60,931 bases of DNA from Saprospiraceae bacterium (GTDB lineage: Bacteria; Bacteroidota; Bacteroidia; Chitinophagales; Saprospiraceae), in contig JALHQW010000051.1 in assembly GCA_022841745.1 (NCBI GenBank), forward strand, positions 137 to 61,067, read 5' to 3'. Of the stretch, positions 17,717 to 23,810 are shown piece after piece (position 1 is the stretch's first letter; each line of letters starts with the position of its first letter). The position numbers were made by a program, and so were the translations under genes. Below the pieces are notes generated by a model. It saw only the letters and a program-made list of their open reading frames with translations, was not told where the DNA came from and made no database searches.

Positions 17717-17905
17717 GGGCGTCAATCTATGCTAATATATTGCGCATTGCATAGCATAGCATAGGGCGTCACCCTATGCTAACATATTGCGCATTGCATT
17801 GCATAGCATAGGGCGTCACCCTATGCTAACATATTGCGCATTGCATTGCATAGCATAGGGCGTCACCCTATGCTAACATATTGCGCCCTTTCAGGGCTAC
17901 GATGT
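17717..17905. repeat. REP-like array, four copies with 47-base period
   Basis: The block GGGCGTCACCCTATGCTAAC starts at 17764, 17811 and 17858, with a diverged first copy at 17717, an exact 47-base period. Each copy contains a small palindrome, AGCATAGGG-CGTCA-CCCTATGCT, followed by ATATTGCGCATTGCAT. There are no unique spacers, so it is not a CRISPR. Its position next to a RAYT-type transposase suggests a REP family mobilised by that enzyme. Confidence 0.85.
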
Positions 17906-17948
17906 GGGGGCATCAACCTCACAGCCCTGAAAGGGCGCAATATGTTAG
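17873..17948. repeat. Large perfect inverted repeat at the end of the REP array
   Basis: Twenty-six-base perfect arms (17873-17898 and 17923-17948) read CTAACATATTGCGCCC... and the complement, around a 24-base loop. The outer part is the array's own CTAACATATTGCG word; the inner part is a new CCCTTTCAGGGCT word. The repeat therefore looks like two half-units facing one another. Confidence 0.9.
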
Positions 17949-17949
17949 C

Positions 17950-18006
17950 GTGGGGTGCCGCCCCACGGAAAGTGGGGTGCCGCCCCACGGAAAGTCGCCC
18001 CACGGA
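17950..18006. repeat. Second REP-like family, GTGGGGTGCCGCCCCAC
   Basis: Two full and one partial copy of a 22-base unit, each with the hairpin GTGGGG-TGCCG-CCCCAC followed by GGAAA, sit between the large hairpin and the transposase gene. The degenerate last copy lacks the first half of the hairpin. Confidence 0.8.
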
Positions 18007-18077
18007 ACAAAAAATAACCGCCCCACATCATAATTTCACAGCAACATTATATTTTTGGCGGGAACAAAAAACAGACC

Positions 18078-18530
18078 ATGGGACAATCACTCGTCAAAAA
18101 CTACGTACACCTGGTGTTCAGCACCAAGCACCGACAGCCATTTATTGTGCCGGCCATTGAAGACGAATTGCATGCCTATATGGGTGGCATATGCAGGGAT
18201 ATGGAATGCCCACCCATCAAAATCGGGGGATATATTGACCATGTCCATATCCTGTGCATGCTCTCCAAAAAATTGGCTTTGATGAAATTATTGGAGGAGA
18301 TAAAAACCAATTCATCGCTTTGGATAAAGACGAAAGGGGAGGCTTACGTCAATTTCTACTGGCAAAATGGCTACGGTGCGTTTTCTGTGAACCCATCGGA
18401 GGTGAATATAGTGATTGACTACATCGCCCGGCAACATGAGCACCATCGCAAAAAGACGTTCCAAGAAGAGTATCGGGCATTTTTGAAAAAATATGAGGTG
18501 GAATACGATGAACGGTATGTTTGGGATTGA
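18078..18530 (+). CDS. REP-associated tyrosine (IS200-like) transposase
   Basis: A 150-residue single-strand DNA transposase of the Y1 HUH class. The metal-binding HVH lies at residues 55-57 (GYIDHVHIL), and the likely nucleophile is Tyr115 in DYIARQHEHH. N-terminal VKNYVHLVFSTKHRQPFI and the WQNGYGAFSVN motif are typical of the RAYT/IS200 group. In this family the enzyme cuts and joins REP hairpins one strand at a time. Here the gene begins about 70 bases after three REP-like repeat blocks, the expected cognate substrates, and no terminal inverted repeats of a classical IS are visible. The frame and catalytic residues are intact, so it may be active. Confidence 0.9.
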   Translation: MGQSLVKNYVHLVFSTKHRQPFIVPAIEDELHAYMGGICRDMECPPIKIGGYIDHVHILCMLSKKLALMKLLEEIKTNSSLWIKTKGEAYVNFYWQNGYGAFSVNPSEVNIVIDYIARQHEHHRKKTFQEEYRAFLKKYEVEYDERYVWD

Positions 18531-18630
18531 ATATGGATAGGATGACAGTGGCTCCTCCTAAAAGTCCAGTATCCCCGGCACAGTATTGCTCAGCAAGGTG
18601 ACAGGAGGCCTATAAGCACAGGTATTGACA

Positions 18631-18663
18631 AAAAAAGGAGGCAACCCACCCCGGGCTGCCTCC
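18631..18663 (-). terminator. Terminator of the Hsp20 gene
   Basis: On the minus strand GGAGGCAGCCC pairs with GGGTTGCCTCC around a short loop and is followed by seven T (18637-18631). It lies about 30 bases past the hsp20 stop codon. Confidence 0.8.
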
Positions 18664-18694
18664 CCAACAAAATCAACTAAAGTATATCATCGGC

Positions 18695-19138
18695 TTAGGC
18701 CACGAACACATCCCTTGCAGGGGTGTGCGCACTGGCGTGCTTGGGTAGCGTCACCACCAGCACCCCATCGGTGTAGCTGGCCGTGATGCCATCCGCATCA
18801 ATCTTCTCGTTGAGCTGGAACTGCCGTTCGAAGGCCACGGTGCGGAACTCCCGGCGGGTCCAGTTTTGCGCAGCGGCGAGGTCGCTCTCCTCCTGCTTGC
18901 GGCTGGAGATGGTGAGCACGTCGCCTGCTACGCTGAGCTGAAAATCGGACTTATTGCGGCCCGGTGCGGCGAGGTGCAGCAGGTAGCGGTCTTCCAGTTC
19001 CTCGATATTGACCGGGGGCTGGAACCAAGCGCCCCGCATCCAGGGGTTGCCTTGTCCGAAGCGGCCAGCGTGGCCGCCCATTCCCTTAGCGGAATGGCCG
19101 TAGCCGCCGCCCATTCCATGATGATTTGAATAACACAT
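18695..19138 (-). CDS. Small heat-shock protein, Hsp20/alpha-crystallin family
   Basis: ATP-independent cytoplasmic holdase chaperone of 147 residues that binds unfolding proteins. The alpha-crystallin domain spans about residues 42-145 (PPVNIEELEDRYLLHLAAPGRNKSDF, then GITASYTDGVLVVTLPK with the family's A-x-x-x-GVL motif). The N-terminal 38 residues are unusual: rich in Gly, His and Met (GMGGGYGHSAKGMGGHAGRFG), hinting at metal binding, though this is inference. It lacks an obvious C-terminal I-x-I motif. It is a single gene with its own terminator, near a sigma-factor cluster and in the same window as many universal stress proteins. Confidence 0.93.
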   Translation of the reverse strand: MCYSNHHGMGGGYGHSAKGMGGHAGRFGQGNPWMRGAWFQPPVNIEELEDRYLLHLAAPGRNKSDFQLSVAGDVLTISSRKQEESDLAAAQNWTRREFRTVAFERQFQLNEKIDADGITASYTDGVLVVTLPKHASAHTPARDVFVA

Positions 19139-19185
19139 GATTTAAAGATGTTTGGTGGGCAGTGAATACCGGGTTTCAGGTTTAG

Positions 19186-19227
19186 GGTTTCAGGTTTCAC
19201 ACAGGGGCTACCCTGAAACCTGAAACC
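19186..19227. repeat. Word-repeat hairpin upstream of hsp20
   Basis: Thirteen-base perfect arms GGTTTCAGGTTTC (19186-19198) and complement (19215-19227), flanked by further GGTTTAGG/CCTAAA words. It has the same short-word design as the hairpins between the T9SS genes but a different word. Confidence 0.75.
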
Positions 19228-19269
19228 AAGAACCTAAAAACCCAAGTGTTACTGTCCCTGGTGATTGAT

Positions 19270-19533
19270 TTAGATTACTTCAATGATTCGGCCCTGTGGC
19301 ATCCAGTCGAAGGTTGGTTCGCTGCGCCGACCGTCAATCGGTACGGGCTGGCGCTGGCGCATGGCCGCTACGTGCATCGGGCCGTAGTGGTGGCGTGAGC
19401 GTATGGCCTTGAAGGCCATCGCCCCCATGCCCAGCACGGCTGCGCCGAACAGGACGATGAACAGGGCTTTCAGGAAGAAAAACAAGAGTACCAGGCCCAC
19501 GAGTGGGCCGACGAAAAACGGGAAACGTCGCAT
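19270..19533 (-). CDS. Small membrane protein of unknown function
   Basis: An 87-residue protein I do not recognise beyond a common Bacteroidota type found near envelope-stress genes. Residues 4-42 are strongly hydrophobic (VGLVLLFFFLKALFIVLFGAAVLGMG), one long or two short membrane segments. A basic tail (RSRHHYGPMHVAAMRQRQ) would face the cytoplasm. The last 25 residues (FDWMPQGRIIEVI) are hydrophobic and acidic. It lies between hsp20 and the sigma-factor pair, on the same strand, with its own upstream gap. Confidence 0.65.
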   Translation of the reverse strand: MRRFPFFVGPLVGLVLLFFFLKALFIVLFGAAVLGMGAMAFKAIRSRHHYGPMHVAAMRQRQPVPIDGRRSEPTFDWMPQGRIIEVI

Positions 19534-19766
19534 GATTTTGATGTTTAAAAGATGTGAAAAACCGGGTGATTTATCGGCGGCTTTTTTGGTTTGATTTGCC
19601 GCACATATAGGAAGACGAACCAGGTTTATTTTTACTTTAAGTAGATTGATTTATTTTCAAAAATTTTATTGGTTTAACAAGAAGTATGGATTGGAGTCTT
19701 CGTAAATGATTGATAATCAGTCTTTATTGAGAGAATGGCAGGAGTATCGGTTGTAGCAGTCTCCTT

Positions 19767-19833
19767 GCGAGAGGGCGGGTTATCAAACCCGCCTGTTCCG
19801 GAATAGGCGGGTTTGATGACCCGCCCTCTCGCA
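19767..19833. repeat. REP-like palindrome (GGCGGGTTTGATxACCCGCC)
   Basis: Twenty-nine-base arms (19767-19795 and 19805-19833) with one mismatch face each other across nine bases. The arm itself contains the smaller palindrome GGGCGGGT..ACCCGCC. It lies in the gap between two minus-strand genes without a T-run, which looks more like a mobile REP unit than a terminator. Confidence 0.8.
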
Positions 19834-19890
19834 TAGCTATCGGGACGGTTCAAGGGTCTGCTTGAACGGGTGGGGACTGGGTTCCAATCC

Positions 19891-20199
19891 CTATTTTTTG
19901 CAGCGATCACGCCAAGCAGCCTTGAACTGGGTGCGCTCCTCTTCGTTCATGTTGCGCCATTTCTCCCGAAAATGGGCAGACGGCCCACGACCAGGGCCTC
20001 CCCCTTTGAAGCCTCCAAAAAGAATCTTTGAGAGGATTAGCAATCCCACTGCCTGCCAATAGGTCAGGGCCGAAACGCCCGAAACCACATCTGGCAATAT
20101 GGCATTCCAAAGCGACATGACCACCCAGCCAAAGAGCAGCACGGCGGCCACTAGGAGGAAGGGGATGAAGATGAATTTTTTGCGACGAGGCATAAACAT
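19891..20199 (-). CDS. Small membrane protein downstream of the ECF sigma factor
   Basis: A 102-residue protein with two hydrophobic segments, about residues 9-32 (IFIPFLLVAAVLLFGWVVMSLW) and 46-62 (YWQAVGLLILSKILFGG). The cytoplasmic tail is rich in Arg, Lys and Glu and contains HFREKWRNMNEEERTQFKAAW. That tail pattern is common in small proteins co-encoded with Bacteroidota ECF sigma factors. It begins four bases after the sigma-factor stop codon, so the two are almost certainly co-translated. It may act as an anti-sigma or envelope sensor, which is inferred from position only. Confidence 0.75.
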   Translation of the reverse strand: MFMPRRKKFIFIPFLLVAAVLLFGWVVMSLWNAILPDVVSGVSALTYWQAVGLLILSKILFGGFKGGGPGRGPSAHFREKWRNMNEEERTQFKAAWRDRCKK

Positions 20200-20203
20200 G
20201 GCT

Positions 20204-20767
20204 TCAATAATTTATGAGTTCTTGGTAAAAGGTTTCGAGGCGGCGGCGCAAGTGCAGCACGGCATAGCGTTTTCGGGAAATCAGGGTTTTGATGTTCTCG
20301 CCGGTACGGTCGGCGATTTGCTGGAAAGTTTGGTCTTCCAATTCGTTCCAGACGAAGACGTTGCGCTGGTTTTCGGGCAGTTCCTCCAGTGCGGCGAACA
20401 GCGTTTCCCAAAAAAGCTGGCGCAGGTACTCGTCTTCTGGCGTGGCGAAGTCGGCGAGCAGTAGGTCGCTGAACTGGGTTTCACCGTCCTCGTTCTCGTA
20501 AGCGAGGTCTTCGAGGCGGTCGGGCAGGCGCTTGCGGGAGCGGTCGGTGAGCTTGTTCCGGGTGACCCGGAAGAGCCAAGCCCCGATGTTTTCCACCGAC
20601 TCCAGGTCCACGAGTTGGCTGAGTTGGAACCATACGTCCTGCAGCACGTCCTCGGCATCGGCATCGCTGCCCACCCGCTGCCGGATGAAGCCGAAGAGCC
20701 GCTTGCCGTAGCTGCGCACCGTCTGCACGATATTCTGCCGTTCTGCCATGGTGGTTGTTTCGGTCAC
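20204..20767 (-). CDS. ECF-type RNA polymerase sigma factor
   Basis: Sigma-70 family regulator of 187 residues that directs RNA polymerase to stress promoters. Region 2 is seen in RQRVGSDADAEDVLQDVWFQL and WLFRVTRNKLTDRSRK. Region 4 follows in ALEELPENQRNVFVWNELEDQTFQQIA with the HTH reaching ISRKRYAVLHLRRRL. No region 3 is present, as usual for ECF factors. The start could be 20767 or the internal Met at residue 7. It is the first gene of a two-gene operon with the small membrane protein. The region upstream begins a rearranged stretch, so the native promoter may lie within about 90 bases. Confidence 0.93.
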   Translation of the reverse strand: MTETTTMAERQNIVQTVRSYGKRLFGFIRQRVGSDADAEDVLQDVWFQLSQLVDLESVENIGAWLFRVTRNKLTDRSRKRLPDRLEDLAYENEDGETQFSDLLLADFATPEDEYLRQLFWETLFAALEELPENQRNVFVWNELEDQTFQQIADRTGENIKTLISRKRYAVLHLRRRLETFYQELINY

Positions 20768-20865
20768 GAAGATGCTGTTTTTGAGGATGGCAGACGAACG
20801 GGGCGGGTTTTTACTTTAAGTTTTTCAAGAAAATAATCCGATGTCAAATGGCTGCAATAAAAAAT

Positions 20866-20889
20866 GCCGGACAAAACCCTTTGCCCGGC
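20866..20889 (-). terminator. Terminator of a truncated minus-strand gene
   Basis: GCCGGGCAAA pairs with TTTGTCCGGC on the minus strand (one G-U pair), followed by a T-rich run at 20865-20857. It sits about 45 bases past the stop codon of the gene fragment at 20934-21060 and so marks that fragment as the end of a formerly expressed gene. Confidence 0.75.
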
Positions 20890-20933
20890 AACTTCAACTA
20901 TAAATTCGAAGATAAGTACCAACCTAAGCCGCT

Positions 20934-21060
20934 GCTTCCTCATGCACCCCGTTCGTAGCCGCCGCCTTGTCCAACAGCCCCGACACCGCATCGGCCAGCG
21001 AGGTGGCGGGAATGTGCGGCGGGGCCTGCGCCGTGCGCTCCGCTGGCTGGGGGGCGTGTG
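20934..21060 (-). pseudogene. 3' end of an unidentified gene, truncated at the tRNA-fragment junction
   Basis: Read on the minus strand, about 42 codons end in ...TSLADAVSGLLDK... and GVHEEAAA before a TAG stop at 20936-20934. They have normal coding character, and a terminator follows. Moving upstream the frame runs into the tRNA fragment and meets a stop about 15 bases further on, with no start codon. The gene has therefore lost its 5' part exactly where the tRNA sequence begins. The product is not recognisable from this tail. Confidence 0.6.
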
Positions 21061-21089
21061 GTCGCAGGTTCAAATCCTGTCACCCCGAC
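21061..21089 (+). other. tRNA 3'-end fragment, probable attachment-site scar
   Basis: GTCGCAGGTTCAAATCCTGT followed by CACCCCGAC is a complete T-arm and 3' acceptor strand of a tRNA. The T-stem is GCAGG/CCTGT and the T-loop TTCAAAT. No D-arm or anticodon arm precedes it: the upstream bases belong to a truncated coding sequence on the other strand. Fragments like this are left by integrative elements that use the 3' end of a tRNA gene as attB. CCA is not encoded. The amino acid cannot be told for certain; a tRNA-Pro is one possibility. Confidence 0.75.
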
Positions 21090-21099
21090 ACTGATTATC

Positions 21100-21127
21100 A
21101 AGGAGTTACGCATTAGCGTAGCTCCTT
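21100..21127 (+). terminator. Terminator following the tRNA fragment
   Basis: AAGGAGTTACGC (21100-21111) pairs with GCGTAGCTCCTT (21116-21127) around ATTA with one mismatch, and continues into eight T. It is placed as the natural terminator of the tRNA gene would be, ten bases past the 3' end. Confidence 0.85.
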
Positions 21128-21293
21128 TTTTTTAAAAAAGTAAGTAAAAAGTAAGCAGCGGCGGCTAGGCAAGAAAAAAGTAAGCGCAGCCATTTTTTTG
21201 TCAAAAAATCGCCTTTCAACCATTCCAAGTAGACAAGCTCCTTTCATTTTTTTTCCTGACACAAAAGCCTGATTTTCAGCCTTCGACAGTAGG

Positions 21294-21313
21294 GTTGCAC
21301 AAGGTGGTACAAC
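21294..21313 (+). promoter_or_regulatory. Palindromic 20-base site upstream of the first HTH gene
   Basis: GTTGCAC-AAGGTG-GTACAAC, imperfect 7-base inverted arms, ends 49 bases before the start of the first HTH gene. The same outer arms recur at 22771-22790 with the six-base core exactly inverted. It could be an operator for the HTH proteins or a recombination site. Confidence 0.6.
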
Positions 21314-21362
21314 TACCCTCCAATTTTTCAGATGCTTTCCTTTGCTCAAAAAATCACTGGGC

Positions 21363-21680
21363 ATGAACCACCAATCCGACATCCTTACAAAACTGGACCG
21401 CATCGAGGAACTACTTCTCAGCCAATCCCTCCTCCAAAAAGAAGTCCTCAATTTCAAGGAAGCCTGCCTGTACCTCGAACTCAGCGAAAGCCACCTTTAC
21501 AAGCTCACCAGCACCCGCCAAATCCCGCACTACTGCCCAAACGGAAAGAAGCTCTACTTCAACAGGGTTGAACTTGACCAATGGCTGCAACGAAAGCGGT
21601 TGTCCTCAACTGAGGACATAGACATAGCAGCAGCCAACCTGCCTATTTTTAAAAAGCGTAAGAAGTTATCAACAATTTGA
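21363..21680 (+). CDS. Helix-turn-helix (HTH_17/excisionase-like) DNA-binding protein
   Basis: A DNA-binding protein of 105 residues. N-terminal DILTKLDRIEELLLSQSLLQ is a probable coiled coil. Residues about 34-80 carry the MerR/excisionase winged HTH signature: VLNFKEACLYLELSESHLYK, then LTSTRQIPHYCPNGKKLYF with RVELDQWL. This family acts as recombination directionality factor or transcription regulator of mobile elements. The ATG at 21363 is preferred to a TTG seven codons upstream. A palindromic site lies just upstream and recurs before the second HTH gene, which suggests shared control. Confidence 0.85.
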   Translation: MNHQSDILTKLDRIEELLLSQSLLQKEVLNFKEACLYLELSESHLYKLTSTRQIPHYCPNGKKLYFNRVELDQWLQRKRLSSTEDIDIAAANLPIFKKRKKLSTI

Positions 21681-21805
21681 TGAAATAATTAAAACAATTT
21701 GTTTTTATCTACAAACCCGCTTACCTTTCGCTCCGGTTCTCAAACACAACATACTATTGGCTGGTCAGCACACATTGGGCGGACACGTTACCTTTTAAAA
21801 TTACT

Positions 21806-22732
21806 ATGGGACTTCATTTAATCGAGTTGACACAGGTTGACTTTCCGGAGCACCCGTTTGCTGATTACACGCAAACCCAACCCACGGACATTGAAATTAC
21901 CGCAGAAGGGCTTGCCTGTCTCCCCGATTTTACGGTGGAAGGGCAGGTTTCAATGAAAAACTACTGTCTGGCACTGCTCCAGAAAACAACCAACTTGCCC
22001 CGCCATCGGTGGGACACCTTCCTTGCGTGGCAGTGCGACCAGGTGCGCAAGCCTTTTGTCTGGCTCCAGCGCTTCGAGCTGTTGCTCATGCTCAACCAGC
22101 CTTTGCTTGCGAAAGCGGGCTGCCAAACTTCATTTCAGCTTGCCAGCGCCTCCATCGAGCGTGCCCGTCGTGCCATCTGGCAGGGCGTCTCCGAAGAACT
22201 GGAAGGCTCGATTGCCGAGTTTTACAGCCTCCGTTTCAGCATCCACGACGTGAAGGAACAGTTGAAACACCTGCCCGATTTTACCGATAAGCTCGCCTAC
22301 CTGCTCGAAGCCAAGACCAGCTACTTACAAAATAAACCCTCCTTCACTGCTTCCAATATCGTGCCTTTCGACCTGCAGATTGACCTCGAAATAGAGAAGC
22401 TAAGACAATTGGAAATGCTCGTTTCCACCATTGCGCCGCCACCATTGCAGATGAACGAGGAGGCTGTTCTGCCCAAAATCAAAATCAACCTCTCGGTCGC
22501 TGAACTCGCATACTTCTTTCGGGCCATGTACGACCTCGACCTCATTCCCCGCCAGTATAAAACGGAGGTCTGCAAGTTCCTTGCCGCCCACTTCCAGACC
22601 AAGCAATCGGAGGACATCAGCTGGCGCAGCGTCAAGAACCACTTCGATGCTCCAACCTCCAAGGCAATGGAAACCTGCTTCGAGAAATTCGCCCATCTGA
22701 TGCAGAAGGCAAAAAAAGACCGGGGAAAATAA
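21806..22732 (+). CDS. Mobile-element protein with RteC-like C-terminal domain
   Basis: A soluble protein of 308 residues, not firmly assigned. The C-terminal 90 residues (KINLSVAELAYFFRAMYDLDLI, FLAAHFQTKQSEDISWRSVKNHF, ETCFEKFAHLMQ) have the helical layout of the RteC family, which regulates excision and transfer of Bacteroides conjugative elements. The match is by pattern, not by alignment. The N-terminal 200 residues are helical and acidic with no motif I know. It lies between two HTH genes that share an upstream palindrome, in the plus-strand mobile-element block, so a regulatory role in the element is plausible. Confidence 0.6.
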   Translation: MGLHLIELTQVDFPEHPFADYTQTQPTDIEITAEGLACLPDFTVEGQVSMKNYCLALLQKTTNLPRHRWDTFLAWQCDQVRKPFVWLQRFELLLMLNQPLLAKAGCQTSFQLASASIERARRAIWQGVSEELEGSIAEFYSLRFSIHDVKEQLKHLPDFTDKLAYLLEAKTSYLQNKPSFTASNIVPFDLQIDLEIEKLRQLEMLVSTIAPPPLQMNEEAVLPKIKINLSVAELAYFFRAMYDLDLIPRQYKTEVCKFLAAHFQTKQSEDISWRSVKNHFDAPTSKAMETCFEKFAHLMQKAKKDRGK

Positions 22733-22770
22733 TCTCCGCAATCCATTGTAAATCAACGTCTTAACCTTTG

Positions 22771-22790
22771 GTTGCACCACCTTGTACAAC
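22771..22790 (+). promoter_or_regulatory. Palindromic 20-base site upstream of the second HTH gene
   Basis: GTTGCAC-CACCTT-GTACAAC ends 65 bases before the second HTH gene. Its arms equal those at 21294-21313, while the core CACCTT is the reverse complement of AAGGTG there. As a whole the two sites are inverted copies with two mismatches. Confidence 0.6.
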
Positions 22791-22855
22791 TGCCATGTGG
22801 TTTTCCCTCCGCCTACTTTTGCTTGCACATTTCAACCACAACCTGACTTAACCGC

Positions 22856-23098
22856 ATGTCCGACGAGCAATTCAATCAAATCATCCAGCGCCTTGATGCC
22901 ATCCGGCATACGCTGGACGCTGGCGACCAGTCTGGCGAGTTGCTCGACAATAGCGACATCATCCGGATGCTGAAAATCAGCAAGAACACCGCTGCCGCCT
23001 GGCGGGAAAAAGGCATACTGCCCTTCACCAAAATCGGGAAGAAAATCTACTACCAGGAAACCGAAATCCACCATCTGTTGAAGCGCCACAGGCATTAA
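22856..23098 (+). CDS. Small helix-turn-helix (excisionase-like) protein
   Basis: An 80-residue protein of the HTH_17 type. It opens with a short coiled coil (QFNQIIQRLDAIRHTL), then LLDNSDIIRMLKISKNTAAAWREKGILPFTKIGKKIYY forms the winged HTH, with EIHHLLKRH at the end. It resembles the gene at 21363 in order and size but is clearly diverged. Proteins of this type open the replication/mobilisation block of many Bacteroidota elements. It is followed within 65 bases by the BT4734-domain genes and is likely their regulator. Confidence 0.85.
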   Translation: MSDEQFNQIIQRLDAIRHTLDAGDQSGELLDNSDIIRMLKISKNTAAAWREKGILPFTKIGKKIYYQETEIHHLLKRHRH

Positions 23099-23162
23099 TT
23101 CTCGCCGCCAAAAGCGGCACAACTCAATAACTCTTAATTCATCACTCAAAACTCATCTTGCC

Positions 23163-23783
23163 ATGACCACCGTATCCGTTTTTCGCAACCAGCAGCTCAC
23201 GGCGAACCGTCCATTGAGCAACATCCTTCTCCAAATCCAAAAAGGCACCGACCGTGAAATCGTCGAAAACTACCGCCAACTATTGTTCGACGGCAAGGAC
23301 GACTGGGCCGACCAGCTATTGTTCCAACTGCCCTATTTCACCCCGGCTGGGCGTTTCCTCGTGTTGCGCCGCAAGGACGACCTCGTGCAATACTCCCGCT
23401 TCGTCATGCTGGAAACCAACCCGCTGAGGGAACGGGACATTGCCGAAACCCGCCAATCCATCATCGCCGACCCGCAGGTTTACGCCTGCTTCCGCAACAT
23501 CGCTGGGAACGCAATTGTCCTGCTCGTTCCCGTCGAAACCGAAGCCCACCAGCACCAGCGGAGCTTCAACCGGGTGTACCAGCATTTCACCGAAACAGTT
23601 GGGCTTTCACTCACATCTGCCGGGTTTAGGGTCACGGACGGCTGCTACTGTTCCTCTGACCCCGACACCTACATCAACTCCGATGCCGTGCCGTTTCCCT
23701 TGCAGCCCAAGCCCGTTCCGGCACCGCCAGCTTCCAATGCTGTCGCACTTCCGGCAACGACCGTAGCCGCACTTTTTGTCTGA
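23163..23783 (+). CDS. BT4734-like domain protein with degenerate active site
   Basis: A 206-residue protein whose layout parallels the N-terminal BT4734/VirE-N (primase-polymerase-like) domain of the next gene. LPYFTPAGRF corresponds to LPAFTPSGNF, and SSDPDTYINSDAVPFPL corresponds to SHDPDAWVKTDREVFPV. The acidic pair LDFDKL of the neighbour is replaced by LETNPL, and SPSGNGYKVIV by NIAGNAIVLLV, so metal binding and catalysis are probably lost. A proline-rich tail (PLQPKPVPAPPAS) ends the protein. It may be a regulatory or structural partner of the intact version, with which it is co-transcribed (27 bases apart). Confidence 0.65.
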   Translation: MTTVSVFRNQQLTANRPLSNILLQIQKGTDREIVENYRQLLFDGKDDWADQLLFQLPYFTPAGRFLVLRRKDDLVQYSRFVMLETNPLRERDIAETRQSIIADPQVYACFRNIAGNAIVLLVPVETEAHQHQRSFNRVYQHFTETVGLSLTSAGFRVTDGCYCSSDPDTYINSDAVPFPLQPKPVPAPPASNAVALPATTVAALFV

Positions 23784-23810
23784 CCTTCCATTTCCGACGA
23801 CCACCTCGCC

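Noticed and set aside
16337-17764. 475-codon plus-strand frame opposite the secreted dehydrogenase
   Set aside because: It is antisense to conserved propeller motifs and its sequence is unlike a protein (Val/Ala/Gly runs without structure).
17717-17905. Regular 47-base repeats as a CRISPR array
   Set aside because: The units are almost identical along their whole length, with no unique spacers, and no cas genes are near.
21061-21089. Complete functional tRNA gene
   Set aside because: Only the T-arm and 3' acceptor strand are present; D-arm and anticodon arm are replaced by unrelated coding sequence.
23163-23783. Toxin-antitoxin pair with the neighbouring HTH gene
   Set aside because: The protein aligns in layout with the BT4734 domain of the next gene, and the HTH is excisionase-like rather than an antitoxin type.
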